Assembly: GCA_022845955.1 (NCBI GenBank)
Contig: AP025576.1
Location: 5,580,001-5,644,000, forward strand
DNA from: Lachnospiraceae bacterium
Lineage (GTDB): Bacteria; Bacillota; Clostridia; Lachnospirales; Lachnospiraceae
Direction of reading: 5' to 3'
DNA length: 64,000 nt
Positions 32,589 through 41,028 of the stretch are shown here, piece by piece. Below the pieces are notes generated by a model. It saw only the letters and a program-made list of their open reading frames with translations, was not told the origin of the DNA and ran no database searches. Position numbers and translations under genes: made by a program. Positions within the stretch are counted from its first letter, which is position 1; each line of letters begins with the position of its first letter.

Positions 32589-33229
32589 CGCGCCTCACCC
32601 CGGTCTTTCCTTTTGGGAAGCTGCGCTTTCTCCGCCAGCGTTTTTTCCCGCGCCTGCCAATATGCGGCGTGAAAGGTTTGCAGGCTGTCATTGATAACAG
32701 CCTCATACGCGCCGGGGGCAAAGCGTTCGTTGACAGGCGCTTGGTACATCCCTTTATCCATCAACTCCCGCAGCGCCACCGGCTCGTCGCAGTCCTCCTC
32801 AAAACAAAGATATGCGCCCTCGGTAAATCCGCAGTCCAGCGCTTCTTTGCGGAATATCTTTTCCGCCAGTTCCCGGCGCACCATAATGCCGCCGTGCCCT
32901 GGGGTAGAAACGGAATAAACGCCGGGGCAGAGCGTTTCGCACTCCTGTACGTTCCCCCATGGGGAATAAGGCGGAGCCTCCGGCGCAATGGCGTCCTGCC
33001 GCTGTTCTTCCAGGCACTGTACTTCTTCCTGCGCCCGCGCCACCAAATCCTTTTGGGCGGAAAACAGGTCGCTGAAATAGTGGCCCCAATAATAGTCCTT
33101 CCGGTCGGTGCATTTCCAGGTAACGAATTGCTGGGGCGCTGTCAAATGGACGCCCAGCACAAACTCGCTGTCGCCCACATGGCAGGAATCCGTAATGATA
33201 TATCCCGCGTTCTCTCTGTAATCCATCAT
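32585..33229 (-). CDS. Conserved ICE protein of unknown function (possibly DUF7007-like)
   Basis: A 214-residue soluble protein. An N-terminal segment (GYIITDSCHVGDSEFVLGVH) is followed by a Gln/Glu-rich helix, then the distinctive GVYSVSTPGHGGIMVRRELAEK, with a glycine-rich HGG turn, and a Lys-rich C-terminus. The start is one of two adjacent ATGs after CGGAGGTTTG; the first overlaps the previous stop. The family name is from memory and uncertain. The Cys and His residues do not form a zinc motif that can be named. Confidence 0.7.
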   Translation of the reverse strand: MMDYRENAGYIITDSCHVGDSEFVLGVHLTAPQQFVTWKCTDRKDYYWGHYFSDLFSAQKDLVARAQEEVQCLEEQRQDAIAPEAPPYSPWGNVQECETLCPGVYSVSTPGHGGIMVRRELAEKIFRKEALDCGFTEGAYLCFEEDCDEPVALRELMDKGMYQAPVNERFAPGAYEAVINDSLQTFHAAYWQAREKTLAEKAQLPKRKDRGEAR

Positions 33230-33465
33230 CAAACCTCCGTTTCATTCAGAATAAAATCCTTGACTTCCTTTATGCTGGCAAAATCCCGTTCATCCCCGGT
33301 AAGGTAGCGCACCGCGTCCTGCCATTGGGACAGCGGGTAGCTGTTCTCATCCATCCCGCAAAAGTCGGACAGGGCCGCCCTGCGCAGAAATGGGGTGAGG
33401 TTTAAGTCGGAGATAAAGCAGCCATGCCGGGCCGCCAGTATATCCAGCAGGTGCAGTTCACTCAT
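33229..33465 (-). CDS. Small conserved ICE protein of unknown function
   Basis: A 78-residue acidic protein (CFISDLNLTPFLRRAALSDF, then YPLSQWQDAVRYLTGDE). It overlaps the upstream gene by 8 bp and the downstream start by one base, so it is in a tight cluster. No domain is recognised and no membrane segment is present. Confidence 0.65.
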   Translation of the reverse strand: MSELHLLDILAARHGCFISDLNLTPFLRRAALSDFCGMDENSYPLSQWQDAVRYLTGDERDFASIKEVKDFILNETEV

Positions 33466-33700
33466 GGCCGCACCTGCTTTCCCCGGCCTCTTTCAGCAGT
33501 TCTTCCACCAGCCTGCCGCTGCGGATTTTGTTGCGGTCGTCCAGCACCTTGTTCTGGACGCACAGCACCGCCCGGATGTTGGGAACGGTAATGCCGGGGA
33601 TCTCCACCATCTCCTCCGGGGTGACGGTGAGAAGCTGCACCGGCGAGTAACCAGCCTGGGCGAATATGCGGAAAAGCCGCTGCTCGAATCGTTCTTTCAT
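33458..33700 (-). CDS. Small helix-hairpin-helix-like ICE protein
   Basis: An 80-residue protein. The segment LLTVTPEEMVEIPGITVPNIRAVL has the hxxIPGIGxxxA-type helix-hairpin-helix pattern that binds DNA backbones non-specifically. The ATG at 33700 follows AAAGGAG; the frame runs upstream to 33748 through a terminator hairpin and is not used. A DNA-binding accessory role is inferred from the motif alone. Confidence 0.7.
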   Translation of the reverse strand: MKERFEQRLFRIFAQAGYSPVQLLTVTPEEMVEIPGITVPNIRAVLCVQNKVLDDRNKIRSGRLVEELLKEAGESRCGHE

Positions 33701-33730
33701 CTGCAAAAACTCCTTTCTTTTGGGTATGTA

Positions 33731-33757
33731 AAAGGGGCGGCCCCGCATGGCCGCCCC
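33731..33757 (-). terminator. Terminator-like hairpin between the 29- and 80-residue genes
   Basis: A perfect 9-bp GC stem, GGGGCGGCC/GGCCGCCCC, with a 6-base loop, followed on the minus strand by TTTTACAT. It lies in the leader of the 80-residue gene, so downstream expression needs read-through or a separate promoter. Confidence 0.65.
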
Positions 33758-33763
33758 GGCTGG

Positions 33764-33853
33764 TTACTTCTTCCGGCTTCTGACTTTCAGGAAAATCAGG
33801 CCGCCGATGATGAATACTACCAGCGCAATGGCAATGATCGTTTTCAGTTCCAT
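33764..33853 (-). CDS. Tiny single-span membrane protein
   Basis: A 29-residue product: MELKTIIAIALVVFIIGGLI followed by FLKVRSRKK. One hydrophobic helix is followed by a positively charged tail, giving an N-out orientation. The ATG follows GGAGGAATGATTTC. It sits 35 bp after the large adhesin gene and may be co-expressed with it. It is too short for homology-based naming. Confidence 0.6.
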   Translation of the reverse strand: MELKTIIAIALVVFIIGGLIFLKVRSRKK

Positions 33854-33888
33854 GAAATCATTCCTCCTAACACAGAATCAAGCCGCAG

Positions 33889-36800
33889 TTATTTCACGGT
33901 GTTTTTGCCCTTCTTGCGCTTACCCACATAGGCCGCAACGCCCAGGGCGGCAGCGCCCATAGCGGATACGCCCATCAGGGCCGCCCACAGCCAGGGCTTG
34001 CTGTCATCGCCGGTTTTCGGGGTATCGCGCAGCTCATTGTGCATTTGCGCCACAGTGGTCTTATCCGCCAGAATCGTCACCTTTTTATCCGTAGGCAGCA
34101 CATAGTTGGCGCTGGCCCCATCCGATACCTCGGACACGGTGTAATCGCCTACGCGCAGGCCCTCGATGAAGATTTCGCCGTTTTTATCGGTTTTGAAGGT
34201 CTGGTCGTAGCCGTTGGCCCCCGTCACGCGGAAGGAGAAGCCCTCCACCTTGCCGTCGCTGGACGTTTTTTCAATCCGCAGGGAGCCAGTCTGGGCCATG
34301 TTGGTGAAGCCAACCCCGGCCTCGTTCTCTACCTCGTAGATTTTGCCGTTCTCGGTGATCTCCACATAGTAGGCGTTTTCATCCAGCAGGAAGCCCTCCG
34401 GCGCTTTGGTTTCCTTTACGAACACGCCGCCGTAGAGGATGTGGGACATCTCATAAATGCCGGTGCTGGTTTCCTCCATCTTGCCCAGCAGTTCATCACC
34501 CTCATCCAGCTCTTTGTTGCCGTTGGTGTCGCGGTATACCTCGAACTCGGCCCCAGTGAGCTTGTTATCCGGGTAGTCCTTATCCACCTTTGTTAAACGC
34601 AGGTCGCCGTACACGCGTTCATTGACAAGGGAAATTTCCACGACCTGCTTATCTTCCTCCACGGTAACGGGGATCACTTCATCGGAGAGGATGAACCCTT
34701 CCGGGCTTTCCAGCTCTTTCAGCACCCAATTTCCGTAGGGGACGCCTGCGAAAGAGAAGCTGCCATCCTCCGCTGAGGTGGCGGTGGCCAGGGCATTTTC
34801 TGCGGTAAACTCGGTTTCGTCGGACTTAAACAGGCCGATGACAGCCCCGCCCAGGCCCGTGCCGTTTTCGTCAGTTTTGAGGCCCTTGATTTCGCCGCGG
34901 ATCAGCTCGTTGGTGACAGCCTCGCCATCATTGGCAGAAATCTCCACCACAGCAATGGAAGGCCCGCCGTACTCAAAGGTAAACGGGAAGGTTTCGCCAT
35001 TCAGCAGGTAATGGCTGTCGGTGGACAGCTCTTTCAGGTAGAAGCTGCCGAAAGGCAGGTCGGTGCTGCAAACGGCCTGGCCGTTCTCATTCGCAGAAAC
35101 GATTTCCAGAAGCCCGTCCGCCGGGATCACGGAACCGTCTGCTGCGGTGATGTCCTCCTGGGCATAGAGGCCAAAAGTTACGGCGGAGATTTCGCCATTC
35201 ATGCCAATGCCAAAGGTTTCATCCTGCTCCAGCACCTTGTTAAGCGACACGAGAGCTTTCTGGCGCTGATTATAGAAGCTGGCAGAGGTTTCGGTGACTT
35301 CCACCTCCTGGCCTGCGTACACCAGCTCCACATTGGTGACGTTCTCGCCGGTATCCACCATGCCGTGAGGGAACTGGATTTCCTTCACCTGGAACTTGCC
35401 CAGGTAGAGGGGCTGGCTCTGAGCAGTTCCGTCCTCGCCGGTGGTGATGGTGTCCACCACCTCGCCCGCAGAATAGCGCAGGGTGCCGTCCAAGGTGTAG
35501 ATGTCCTCCAGGGCGGTAATTTCAAACACCGCGCCGGACAGGCCCTGCACCTCGTACACCGGCTGGTAAACGCCCTCGTTTTCTGTCACAGAGGAAAATA
35601 CCTCGCCAGTCTTGCTGACCTTGATGATTCCTTTCTGGGCCATGTTGGGCTTAGTGACTTCGATCACCGTCACGCCGCCTTCTTCGCTGGAATTGTCCTC
35701 GGTCACATCAAAGTAAACCGGGGTGCTGTCCAGTACATAGCCGTAGGGGGCCTGGACTTCAACGAGGGAATATCCCGTGCCGTATTCCAGCTTTTCAGGC
35801 GTTACCAGATAGCCCTCGGAATTGGTGTAGAACGTATCAATCGTGGTGGGCGTCGGATAGGTGAAGGTCATTTCCACCTTGCTGCCATCCGGGCGGTAAA
35901 TCTGGAACCCGGCCCCCGCATAGGGAATGGTGACGCCGGTTTCCGCGTCCACCTTGACCACCTTGATGAAGCTCTCAAAATTGGCGTTGTTGATGAGGTA
36001 ACGGTAGGTCTGGCCGTCCTGGGCGATATACACTTCAAAGTCGTCCATCAGCTCGCGGCCTTCCCAGCCCTTGGTCTGGCGGACGATATAGGTGCCGTAG
36101 GGCAGCTTCTTCGACTGTGCAAAGCCATTCTCATCGCAGACAAGAACATCGCGCTCGGATTCCTCGGCGTTTTCATAGCTGCCCGCAGCTTTCAAAAACA
36201 CCTGGAACTCCGCGCCGGATTCCGGGGTTTCGATCTGGGTTTCCCCGTCGTCGGTATGCTTGATGATGGCAATGTCGCCTTTGATGATCTGCTCCGTCAC
36301 GTCGTTGGCGGTGTCGTTCAGCTCAATGGTATAAAGCTCCGGCTCCGCGCCCACCTTGTGGATGGTGGAATCCAGCAGGTAGCCCTCGCTGGGGCTGATT
36401 TCACGGATTGTCCAGTCCGAATCGCAGACGTAATATCCAGTGGTGAACTGGCCGTTTTCGTCCGTGGTGAAGCTGTCGATGAGGGTATCTCCCTTATACA
36501 GCCCATACACAGCGCCGGCCAGGGAACCATCGCCTTGGGGCGTACCCGTTTCCACATCGCTCTTGGTAACGGTAACGCGGAACTTCTTCAGCACGTTGTT
36601 CACGCTCTTTTGGGTGATCTCACCCCATTCGATGGTGGCTGTCTGGGAATCCGGCACCACATAACGGATGGGGGTATCCACCTCCTCCAATACATAGCCT
36701 GTGCCGATAAGCACGTTTTCAAAGCGCGCCACACCGCTGGAATCCGTCACAGCATACTCATCCACCGGCTGCCCGGAGAGGGATGTGCCGTACAAGTGGA

Positions 36801-38031
36801 AGGTCATGCCCTCCACCAGCCCGTCTTCGCTGGTTTTCGTCACTTCCAGGCTGCCACGCTTCAGCTTGTTGTTGAAATTCACGGTAGCAGTCTGGCCGCT
36901 GACGATGGTCACGCGCTGGGTTTCCTGGGGTTCATACTTATCAATCGACTGCTCGGTTACGGTATAAACGCCGGGATTGAGGTCGGAGATGTCGATCTCG
37001 CCCGCCTCATTGGTGGTCTTGGTGGCGCTATACCCCTCGCCGGTGATAGTGAAGTTGATCCCGGCTACCTGTCCGTCCTCGGAAGTCTTAATCAGCTTCA
37101 TATTACCGGTCGGTGTTCCCACATCCAAATGGGCAGTTACCCGGTCGGCATTTTCCACGCCAGTCACGACATCCTGCAAATTGGGATCACCATAAGCAAT
37201 CAGCTTGGCGCTCTCGCTTACTGCGGGGATATTATTTCGGCTGGCGGTGATCCGCACGGTGCCGCTGATGGCATGGTCTGTACTGATTGTCAGCGTATTG
37301 CCGGACTTTGTAAGGGTCACGCCGCTGTCGGAGCTGGTGAAATCATACTCCGACAGCACTCCGTTGGTATCGGTCAGGGTCGCCGTGTACTTTCCATCCT
37401 GATAGTCCAGATCAATACTGCCGCCATTCATAAAACTGGGGACAGTATTGTGGCGCTGAAGCAGGGAAACGATTTGGTCATAAACGGCCCTGGCCCCGGC
37501 ATTTGGATGGTTTTCTCCAAAGTGGAGCGAATACACGGTGGAATCCAACTGTTCAAAAGAACCGGTAGGGTTTCGGTAGCCCGTCACAAACTCCCATACC
37601 AGCGTCTGGGTGGCAAGCCACTGTTCATCGTCATTCCCTGAAAGATTGGTGCTGTTCCCCTGGCGTCCGTAGAGCAGCGCCAGCCCAACCGCTTTTTTCT
37701 GAGCGTCTGAAAGAGCGTTCCATGTTTCTGAAGAATCTTTTCTAAGAGTGTCTCCTGTATTCAGCGGAATGCTCGGTTCGATACAATATGCGGTATCTCC
37801 ATCCACATACATCCGGTTTTTCGCGTGTCCGGCCCCGCCGACCGTGTTTCCGTTGATGACTGCCGAAGTATTATAATACATACGGTTTCCGTTGGAATCA
37901 TAGGTTCCGGTAAAGGTGATGGTTCCCACTTCTTCTGTAGCGGCAAATGCCGTGGTGCCCGTCCCTGCGAATATGCCCAGGCACATGAGCATGGCCATGA
38001 ACAGGGACAGGGGCTTTCTCAATACTTTCAT
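33889..38031 (-). CDS. Thioester-domain, Cna-B repeat surface adhesin with sortase signal
   Basis: A secreted, wall-anchored protein of about 1,380 residues. The signal peptide ends near AFAA (residue 32). A thioester domain follows, with Cys in AYCIEPSIP (near 84) and Gln in ATQTLVWEF (near 143), a pair that can form an internal thioester for covalent host binding. About ten Cna-B modules come next, each with a Lys start (for example GSLEVTKTSEDG) and an E-box (VKETKAPEGF), giving isopeptide bonds. The C-terminus is TPKTGDDSKPW, a membrane helix and a Lys/Arg tail. GGAGG lies before two adjacent ATGs; the second (38031) has better spacing. The ICE's class B sortase is the likely anchor enzyme. 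Confidence 0.9.
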   Translation of the reverse strand: MKVLRKPLSLFMAMLMCLGIFAGTGTTAFAATEEVGTITFTGTYDSNGNRMYYNTSAVINGNTVGGAGHAKNRMYVDGDTAYCIEPSIPLNTGDTLRKDSSETWNALSDAQKKAVGLALLYGRQGNSTNLSGNDDEQWLATQTLVWEFVTGYRNPTGSFEQLDSTVYSLHFGENHPNAGARAVYDQIVSLLQRHNTVPSFMNGGSIDLDYQDGKYTATLTDTNGVLSEYDFTSSDSGVTLTKSGNTLTISTDHAISGTVRITASRNNIPAVSESAKLIAYGDPNLQDVVTGVENADRVTAHLDVGTPTGNMKLIKTSEDGQVAGINFTITGEGYSATKTTNEAGEIDISDLNPGVYTVTEQSIDKYEPQETQRVTIVSGQTATVNFNNKLKRGSLEVTKTSEDGLVEGMTFHLYGTSLSGQPVDEYAVTDSSGVARFENVLIGTGYVLEEVDTPIRYVVPDSQTATIEWGEITQKSVNNVLKKFRVTVTKSDVETGTPQGDGSLAGAVYGLYKGDTLIDSFTTDENGQFTTGYYVCDSDWTIREISPSEGYLLDSTIHKVGAEPELYTIELNDTANDVTEQIIKGDIAIIKHTDDGETQIETPESGAEFQVFLKAAGSYENAEESERDVLVCDENGFAQSKKLPYGTYIVRQTKGWEGRELMDDFEVYIAQDGQTYRYLINNANFESFIKVVKVDAETGVTIPYAGAGFQIYRPDGSKVEMTFTYPTPTTIDTFYTNSEGYLVTPEKLEYGTGYSLVEVQAPYGYVLDSTPVYFDVTEDNSSEEGGVTVIEVTKPNMAQKGIIKVSKTGEVFSSVTENEGVYQPVYEVQGLSGAVFEITALEDIYTLDGTLRYSAGEVVDTITTGEDGTAQSQPLYLGKFQVKEIQFPHGMVDTGENVTNVELVYAGQEVEVTETSASFYNQRQKALVSLNKVLEQDETFGIGMNGEISAVTFGLYAQEDITAADGSVIPADGLLEIVSANENGQAVCSTDLPFGSFYLKELSTDSHYLLNGETFPFTFEYGGPSIAVVEISANDGEAVTNELIRGEIKGLKTDENGTGLGGAVIGLFKSDETEFTAENALATATSAEDGSFSFAGVPYGNWVLKELESPEGFILSDEVIPVTVEEDKQVVEISLVNERVYGDLRLTKVDKDYPDNKLTGAEFEVYRDTNGNKELDEGDELLGKMEETSTGIYEMSHILYGGVFVKETKAPEGFLLDENAYYVEITENGKIYEVENEAGVGFTNMAQTGSLRIEKTSSDGKVEGFSFRVTGANGYDQTFKTDKNGEIFIEGLRVGDYTVSEVSDGASANYVLPTDKKVTILADKTTVAQMHNELRDTPKTGDDSKPWLWAALMGVSAMGAAALGVAAYVGKRKKGKNTVK

Positions 38032-38055
38032 CATTTACCTCCTTGAAATGGCCGC

Positions 38056-38082
38056 AAAAAAAGCACACCGTTTCCGATGTGC
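38056..38082 (-). terminator. Intrinsic terminator in the adhesin leader
   Basis: The stem GCACATCG/CGGTGTGC with a GAAA tetraloop (two internal non-Watson-Crick pairs) is followed on the minus strand by TTTTTTT. The T-run ends about 14 bases before the adhesin's GGAGG. It either ends the parA-parB transcript or acts as an attenuator for the adhesin. The rest of the 38035-38311 gap holds no convincing gene. Confidence 0.7.
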
Positions 38083-38311
38083 TGCGGCTTGTGTTGGTTA
38101 CTGTCTAAAAAAGAGAGGCCCGCCCGGTTTTCCTCGCAGCCCGATGTCTGCCTGTGGAAAAGAGGCCGGAGTTTTCTGAACATCCAGGCTCCCCAAATAT
38201 CTTCTTTTTTAGGCTGTTTAGGTTGTTTGGAAGGGGTGAGGTGTGGAGAGGGGGAACCGGCACAAGCTGCCGTTTCCCCGCAAATGGGCGCACCTCCCCC
38301 TTGTGAGTGGG

Positions 38312-39286
38312 CTATCTCTCTAAACTGCGCTGGCGCTTGCGGTAGAGTTCCAGCGCCTTGACAATGGTGTCCTCGATCTTCTGCGTGGGCGTCCCCGGCG
38401 CAAAAAACCGGCTGATTTTTTCTTTTGGGATTTTGAACTGTTCTTTTTGATTGGGCTTTTCCTCCTTCATAATGGAAACAAGGGCGTCTTTGGCCAGCCG
38501 TTCATCGCCGGTCTTGGCTTCGGACATCTGGCGCATTTTGATGGCCTGGGCGTGGGACGGGGTACAGTCCATCTCGTCCATGATAGCGAATAAGTCGGCC
38601 TGTTCTTCTTTTCGCAGGTAAGACAGCTCCACCGCTGGGCGCATGGCAATCTGGAGCATAGCCGGGTCTTTGAGTACCGAGTTATCTACCAGCTCCAGGA
38701 TTTCCGGGATAAGGTGGGTAAGACGGATATATCGCTGGATTTGTGTTTTACTGTCCGGGCTTTCTGCGGCTAATTCCAAATTAGAGCGCGTCCCGATTAA
38801 ATTCGGCCCCAGTGGGGCCGAATTATCTTTTCTTGGCCGACCAGCCTGCCGTTTCATCGCGTCCAGCTTCATTTTGTAGGCAAACGCCTTCTCCGAGGGC
38901 AGGATCTGCTCACGCTGCAAGTTGGAATCCACCATGATAATCGTAGCTTCATCATCGGTGAGCTGCCGCACAATACAGGGGATTTCCGCAAGCCCCGCCA
39001 AATCCGCCGCTTTTTTCCTGCGGTGTCCGGCCACCATCTCATAGCCGCCCTCCGATTTGGGTCGTACCAGGGTAGGAACCAAAACACCGTACTGCTTCAC
39101 GCTCTCCGTCATTTCCTGCATGGCCGCGTCCATCCGCACCTTAAAGGGGTGATTGGGAAAGTCGCTGATCTCCGCAGGAGAAAGGTTGACGACTTTTTCA
39201 AGCCTTGCCTCAGCCCGTTCTTCCTCCGTGGAAAACAAATCATCGGCTGAGGGAAGATTGAAGTTTAGCGCGCTGTTTCTCGCCAT
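38312..39286 (-). CDS. parB: ParB/Spo0J-family partition protein
   Basis: A 324-residue DNA-binding protein. The N-terminal ParB domain has a typical sequence (YGVLVPTLVRPKSEGGYEMV, then AGHRRKKAADLAG and IMVDSNLQREQILPSEKAFAY). A KorB-like HTH follows near residues 180-210 (KTQIQRYIRLTHLIPEILELVD), and the tail is charged. The ATG follows AAAGGAGGTG and overlaps parA by 47 bp. Partition genes on ICEs stabilise the excised circle or are linked to transfer regulation. No parS-like site was identified. Confidence 0.88.
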   Translation of the reverse strand: MARNSALNFNLPSADDLFSTEEERAEARLEKVVNLSPAEISDFPNHPFKVRMDAAMQEMTESVKQYGVLVPTLVRPKSEGGYEMVAGHRRKKAADLAGLAEIPCIVRQLTDDEATIIMVDSNLQREQILPSEKAFAYKMKLDAMKRQAGRPRKDNSAPLGPNLIGTRSNLELAAESPDSKTQIQRYIRLTHLIPEILELVDNSVLKDPAMLQIAMRPAVELSYLRKEEQADLFAIMDEMDCTPSHAQAIKMRQMSEAKTGDERLAKDALVSIMKEEKPNQKEQFKIPKEKISRFFAPGTPTQKIEDTIVKALELYRKRQRSLER

Positions 39287-40088
39287 CCGCCAACACCTCC
39301 TTTGAAAACTCCGCGTAAGCCTGGGCCGCTTTGCTTCCGTTGTCGTAGGCGTAAATACTCTTGCCTGCTGCGCTGGTCTCTGCGGCTTTGATGGCTACGG
39401 GAATCTCGGAACGATAGATTTTTAATACGCTCCCGTATGTCTGCCGCAGGATTTCCGCCGTCTGGCGGGCCAGATTGGTACGTCCGTCTACCAAAGTGAG
39501 CAGCACCCCGTCCACCTTCAGGGCCGGGTTAATCCGCTTTTTTACCCTTGCGATATTTTTGATAAGCTGGGTCATGCCTTTGGCGGGCAGGTAGTGGGCC
39601 TGCACCGGGATAATCACGCTGTCCGCCGCAGCCAGGGCGTTGATCGTAATCATACCCAGGGACGGCATACAGTCGATGAGCACTACGTCGTAATTTTTCT
39701 TTGCTTCGTTGACATAGGTGCGTAAAGTGATCTCCCGGCTCATGGCGTTGACAAGGGTGGCCTCTAAATCTGACAATTCAATGTTGGCAGGCATGAGGTC
39801 TACGCCTTCGCTGTGGTGTAAAATACCCTCGTCTGCGGTAAAAAGCTCGTCGCGGATGATCTTTCCCATGACGGTAGCGAGGGTGGTCTGTAAGCTGTCC
39901 TGGTCTTGCCAGCCCAGGCAGGTGGTAAGGTCGCCCTGGGGGTCTGCGTCAATGAGCAGAACTTTTTTCCCCAGACGCGCCAGGCCAATGCCCAGGTTCA
40001 CCGTCGTGGTGGTTTTGCCTGTGCCGCCTTTCTGGTTGGCCAGCGCGATCACGCGGCTATCCCTGGGGCGGCTTCTTTGTTCCGGCAT
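39240..40088 (-). CDS. parA: ParA/Soj-family partition ATPase
   Basis: A 282-residue Walker ATPase. The deviant Walker A is KGGTGKTTTTVNLG near residue 21, the switch I region is DADPQGDLTT, and Walker B is VLIDCMPSLG. Of the possible starts, the ATG at 40088 has the best spacing from AAGGAGG; ATGs at 40094 and 40109 are less likely. It is the first gene after a leader with a terminator (40174-40212) and a hairpin (40113-40142). It should act with the overlapping ParB. Confidence 0.9.
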   Translation of the reverse strand: MPEQRSRPRDSRVIALANQKGGTGKTTTTVNLGIGLARLGKKVLLIDADPQGDLTTCLGWQDQDSLQTTLATVMGKIIRDELFTADEGILHHSEGVDLMPANIELSDLEATLVNAMSREITLRTYVNEAKKNYDVVLIDCMPSLGMITINALAAADSVIIPVQAHYLPAKGMTQLIKNIARVKKRINPALKVDGVLLTLVDGRTNLARQTAEILRQTYGSVLKIYRSEIPVAIKAAETSAAGKSIYAYDNGSKAAQAYAEFSKEVLADGEKQRAKLQSSLSR

Positions 40089-40112
40089 TTTCATGTCCTC
40101 CTTCTTCATAGA

Positions 40113-40142
40113 TTTAGCCGCCCGTTGGCAGGACGGACGGCT
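40113..40142 (-). promoter_or_regulatory. Leader hairpin upstream of parA
   Basis: On the minus strand TAGCCGTCCGT and ACGGGCGGCTA are nearly complementary around a 7-base loop. The flanks TACATAGCC and GGGCGG..TAAATC match the core of the primase-gene leader hairpin (22799-22860). The hairpin stops about 15 bases before the parA ribosome binding site. Confidence 0.4.
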
Positions 40143-40173
40143 ATGTACGCGGAAAATCCGAAAGATGGGCATG

Positions 40174-40212
40174 AAAAAAGCCGCTTACTCTTTCTGAAAA
40201 GAATAAGCGGCT
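40174..40212 (-). terminator. Intrinsic terminator between the 54-residue gene and parA
   Basis: A perfect 9-bp stem, AGCCGCTTA/TAAGCGGCT, with a 16-base loop, followed on the minus strand by a run of T after the stem. It would end the transcript of the 54-residue gene, so parA needs its own promoter or antitermination. Confidence 0.75.
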
Positions 40213-40234
40213 CATTAAGCAGCGATATGTAATT

Positions 40235-40399
40235 TTACATCTTCTTCACCGGGGCGCACATCACTTTGAGCAGAAGTTCATCCAGGCAGCCGGTGTCCCT
40301 GTTTTCCCGGAGCAGGGCGTTACGCAGGTGGTTGAGGCTCTGGATGACGATACTGTTTTCCGTAGGGGTAAGAAATATCTTTAATTTCCGCTTTCTCAT
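40235..40399 (-). CDS. Small ICE protein, paralogue of the protein at 17647-17844
   Basis: A 54-residue basic protein (MRKRKLKIFLTPTENSIVIQ at the start). The segment SLNHLRNALLRENRDTG is clearly related to the small protein upstream of VirD4. The ATG at 40399 follows AAAGGAGGAGTG; the open frame beyond it has no site. A good promoter precedes it (40424-40452) and a terminator follows, so it forms its own transcript near the element's end. The function is unknown; a regulatory role is possible. Confidence 0.7.
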   Translation of the reverse strand: MRKRKLKIFLTPTENSIVIQSLNHLRNALLRENRDTGCLDELLLKVMCAPVKKM

Positions 40400-40423
40400 T
40401 TGACACTCCTCCTTTGTGCTTCT

Positions 40424-40452
40424 ATTATATATGTAAGGAAATAGTGCCGCAA
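40424..40452 (-). promoter_or_regulatory. Promoter of the 54-residue gene
   Basis: On the minus strand TTGCGG (40452-40447), a 17-base spacer and a perfect TATAAT (40429-40424) lie about 25 bp before the gene start. Confidence 0.6.
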
Positions 40453-40467
40453 ATGTGCGATTTTCAA

Positions 40468-40935
40468 TTAGGTAGAAGCTGGATGGCAAAGGTATGTATC
40501 CACATTTACCTTTAGCTTTTTCAGTGCGGCAAGGATTTTTTCATACTCTTTACGGCGCGGAACGCGGATTTCCCTTTCCCAGCCAGAATAAGACGTTTGG
40601 CCTATTCCAATTACCTCAGCCATTTGCATTTGAGTTAGGGAAAGTTCCTGCCGTACCTTTTTCAAAAGAGAGGAATACGGGTAATCTACAAAGGCGGTAT
40701 ATTTGTCCAGAAGCCTGTTGCGGTCAATCCCCAGCGCATTTGCAAGTGCTACCGCTGTGCTGTGCTTGATGGGGTGCCGGTCATTTTCATACAGAACCAA
40801 TGTCGCGGGCACAATACCAACCTTTTCCGCCAGTTCCCTTGTGGTGAAGCCCTGGAATGTCCGGTGATACTTCAAATATTGGCCCGGTGTGGTGCATTTT
40901 TCATCGGTTTTATAGTCAAAGGTCAAATGAATCAT
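40468..40935 (-). CDS. Double-HTH (XRE-type) transcriptional regulator
   Basis: A 155-residue regulator with two Cro/CI-type HTH units in tandem. The first is near residues 20-70 (TTRELAEKVGIVPATLVLYEND), the second near 100-145 (LTQMQMAEVIGIGQTSYSGWERE). The ATG at 40935 follows CAAAGGC; an upstream ATG at 41016 lacks a site. It lies next to the large palindrome at 41029-41128, which may be its operator, and is the outermost gene on this side of the element. It could be the switch that keeps transfer genes off, as XRE repressors do in other ICEs; this is inference. Confidence 0.8.
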   Translation of the reverse strand: MIHLTFDYKTDEKCTTPGQYLKYHRTFQGFTTRELAEKVGIVPATLVLYENDRHPIKHSTAVALANALGIDRNRLLDKYTAFVDYPYSSLLKKVRQELSLTQMQMAEVIGIGQTSYSGWEREIRVPRRKEYEKILAALKKLKVNVDTYLCHPAST

Positions 40936-41028
40936 GATTTTGCCTTTGGAATAGAGGTAAATCCCTGTGTGATTGAGATTACTATCGGTAATACGATGTG
41001 GTATTTGCACATCCATTTTGTGTGAGCT

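Noticed and set aside
32539..32721. 60-codon frame at the start of the amber-broken gene
   Set aside because: It is out of frame with both conserved neighbours and lacks a ribosome binding site.
36440..37402. Regularly spaced similar segments that could be taken for a DNA repeat array
   Set aside because: They are the coding repeats of the Cna-B modules, diverged at DNA level; there are no CRISPR-like repeats and spacers.
35011..37641. 876-codon open frame on the plus strand opposite the adhesin gene
   Set aside because: It is an antisense shadow of the Cna-B repeats; the product is compositionally odd and has no start signal.
38105..38293. 62-codon frame between parB and the adhesin gene
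   Set aside because: No ribosome binding site, atypical composition, and it overlaps the parB end and the leader region without support.
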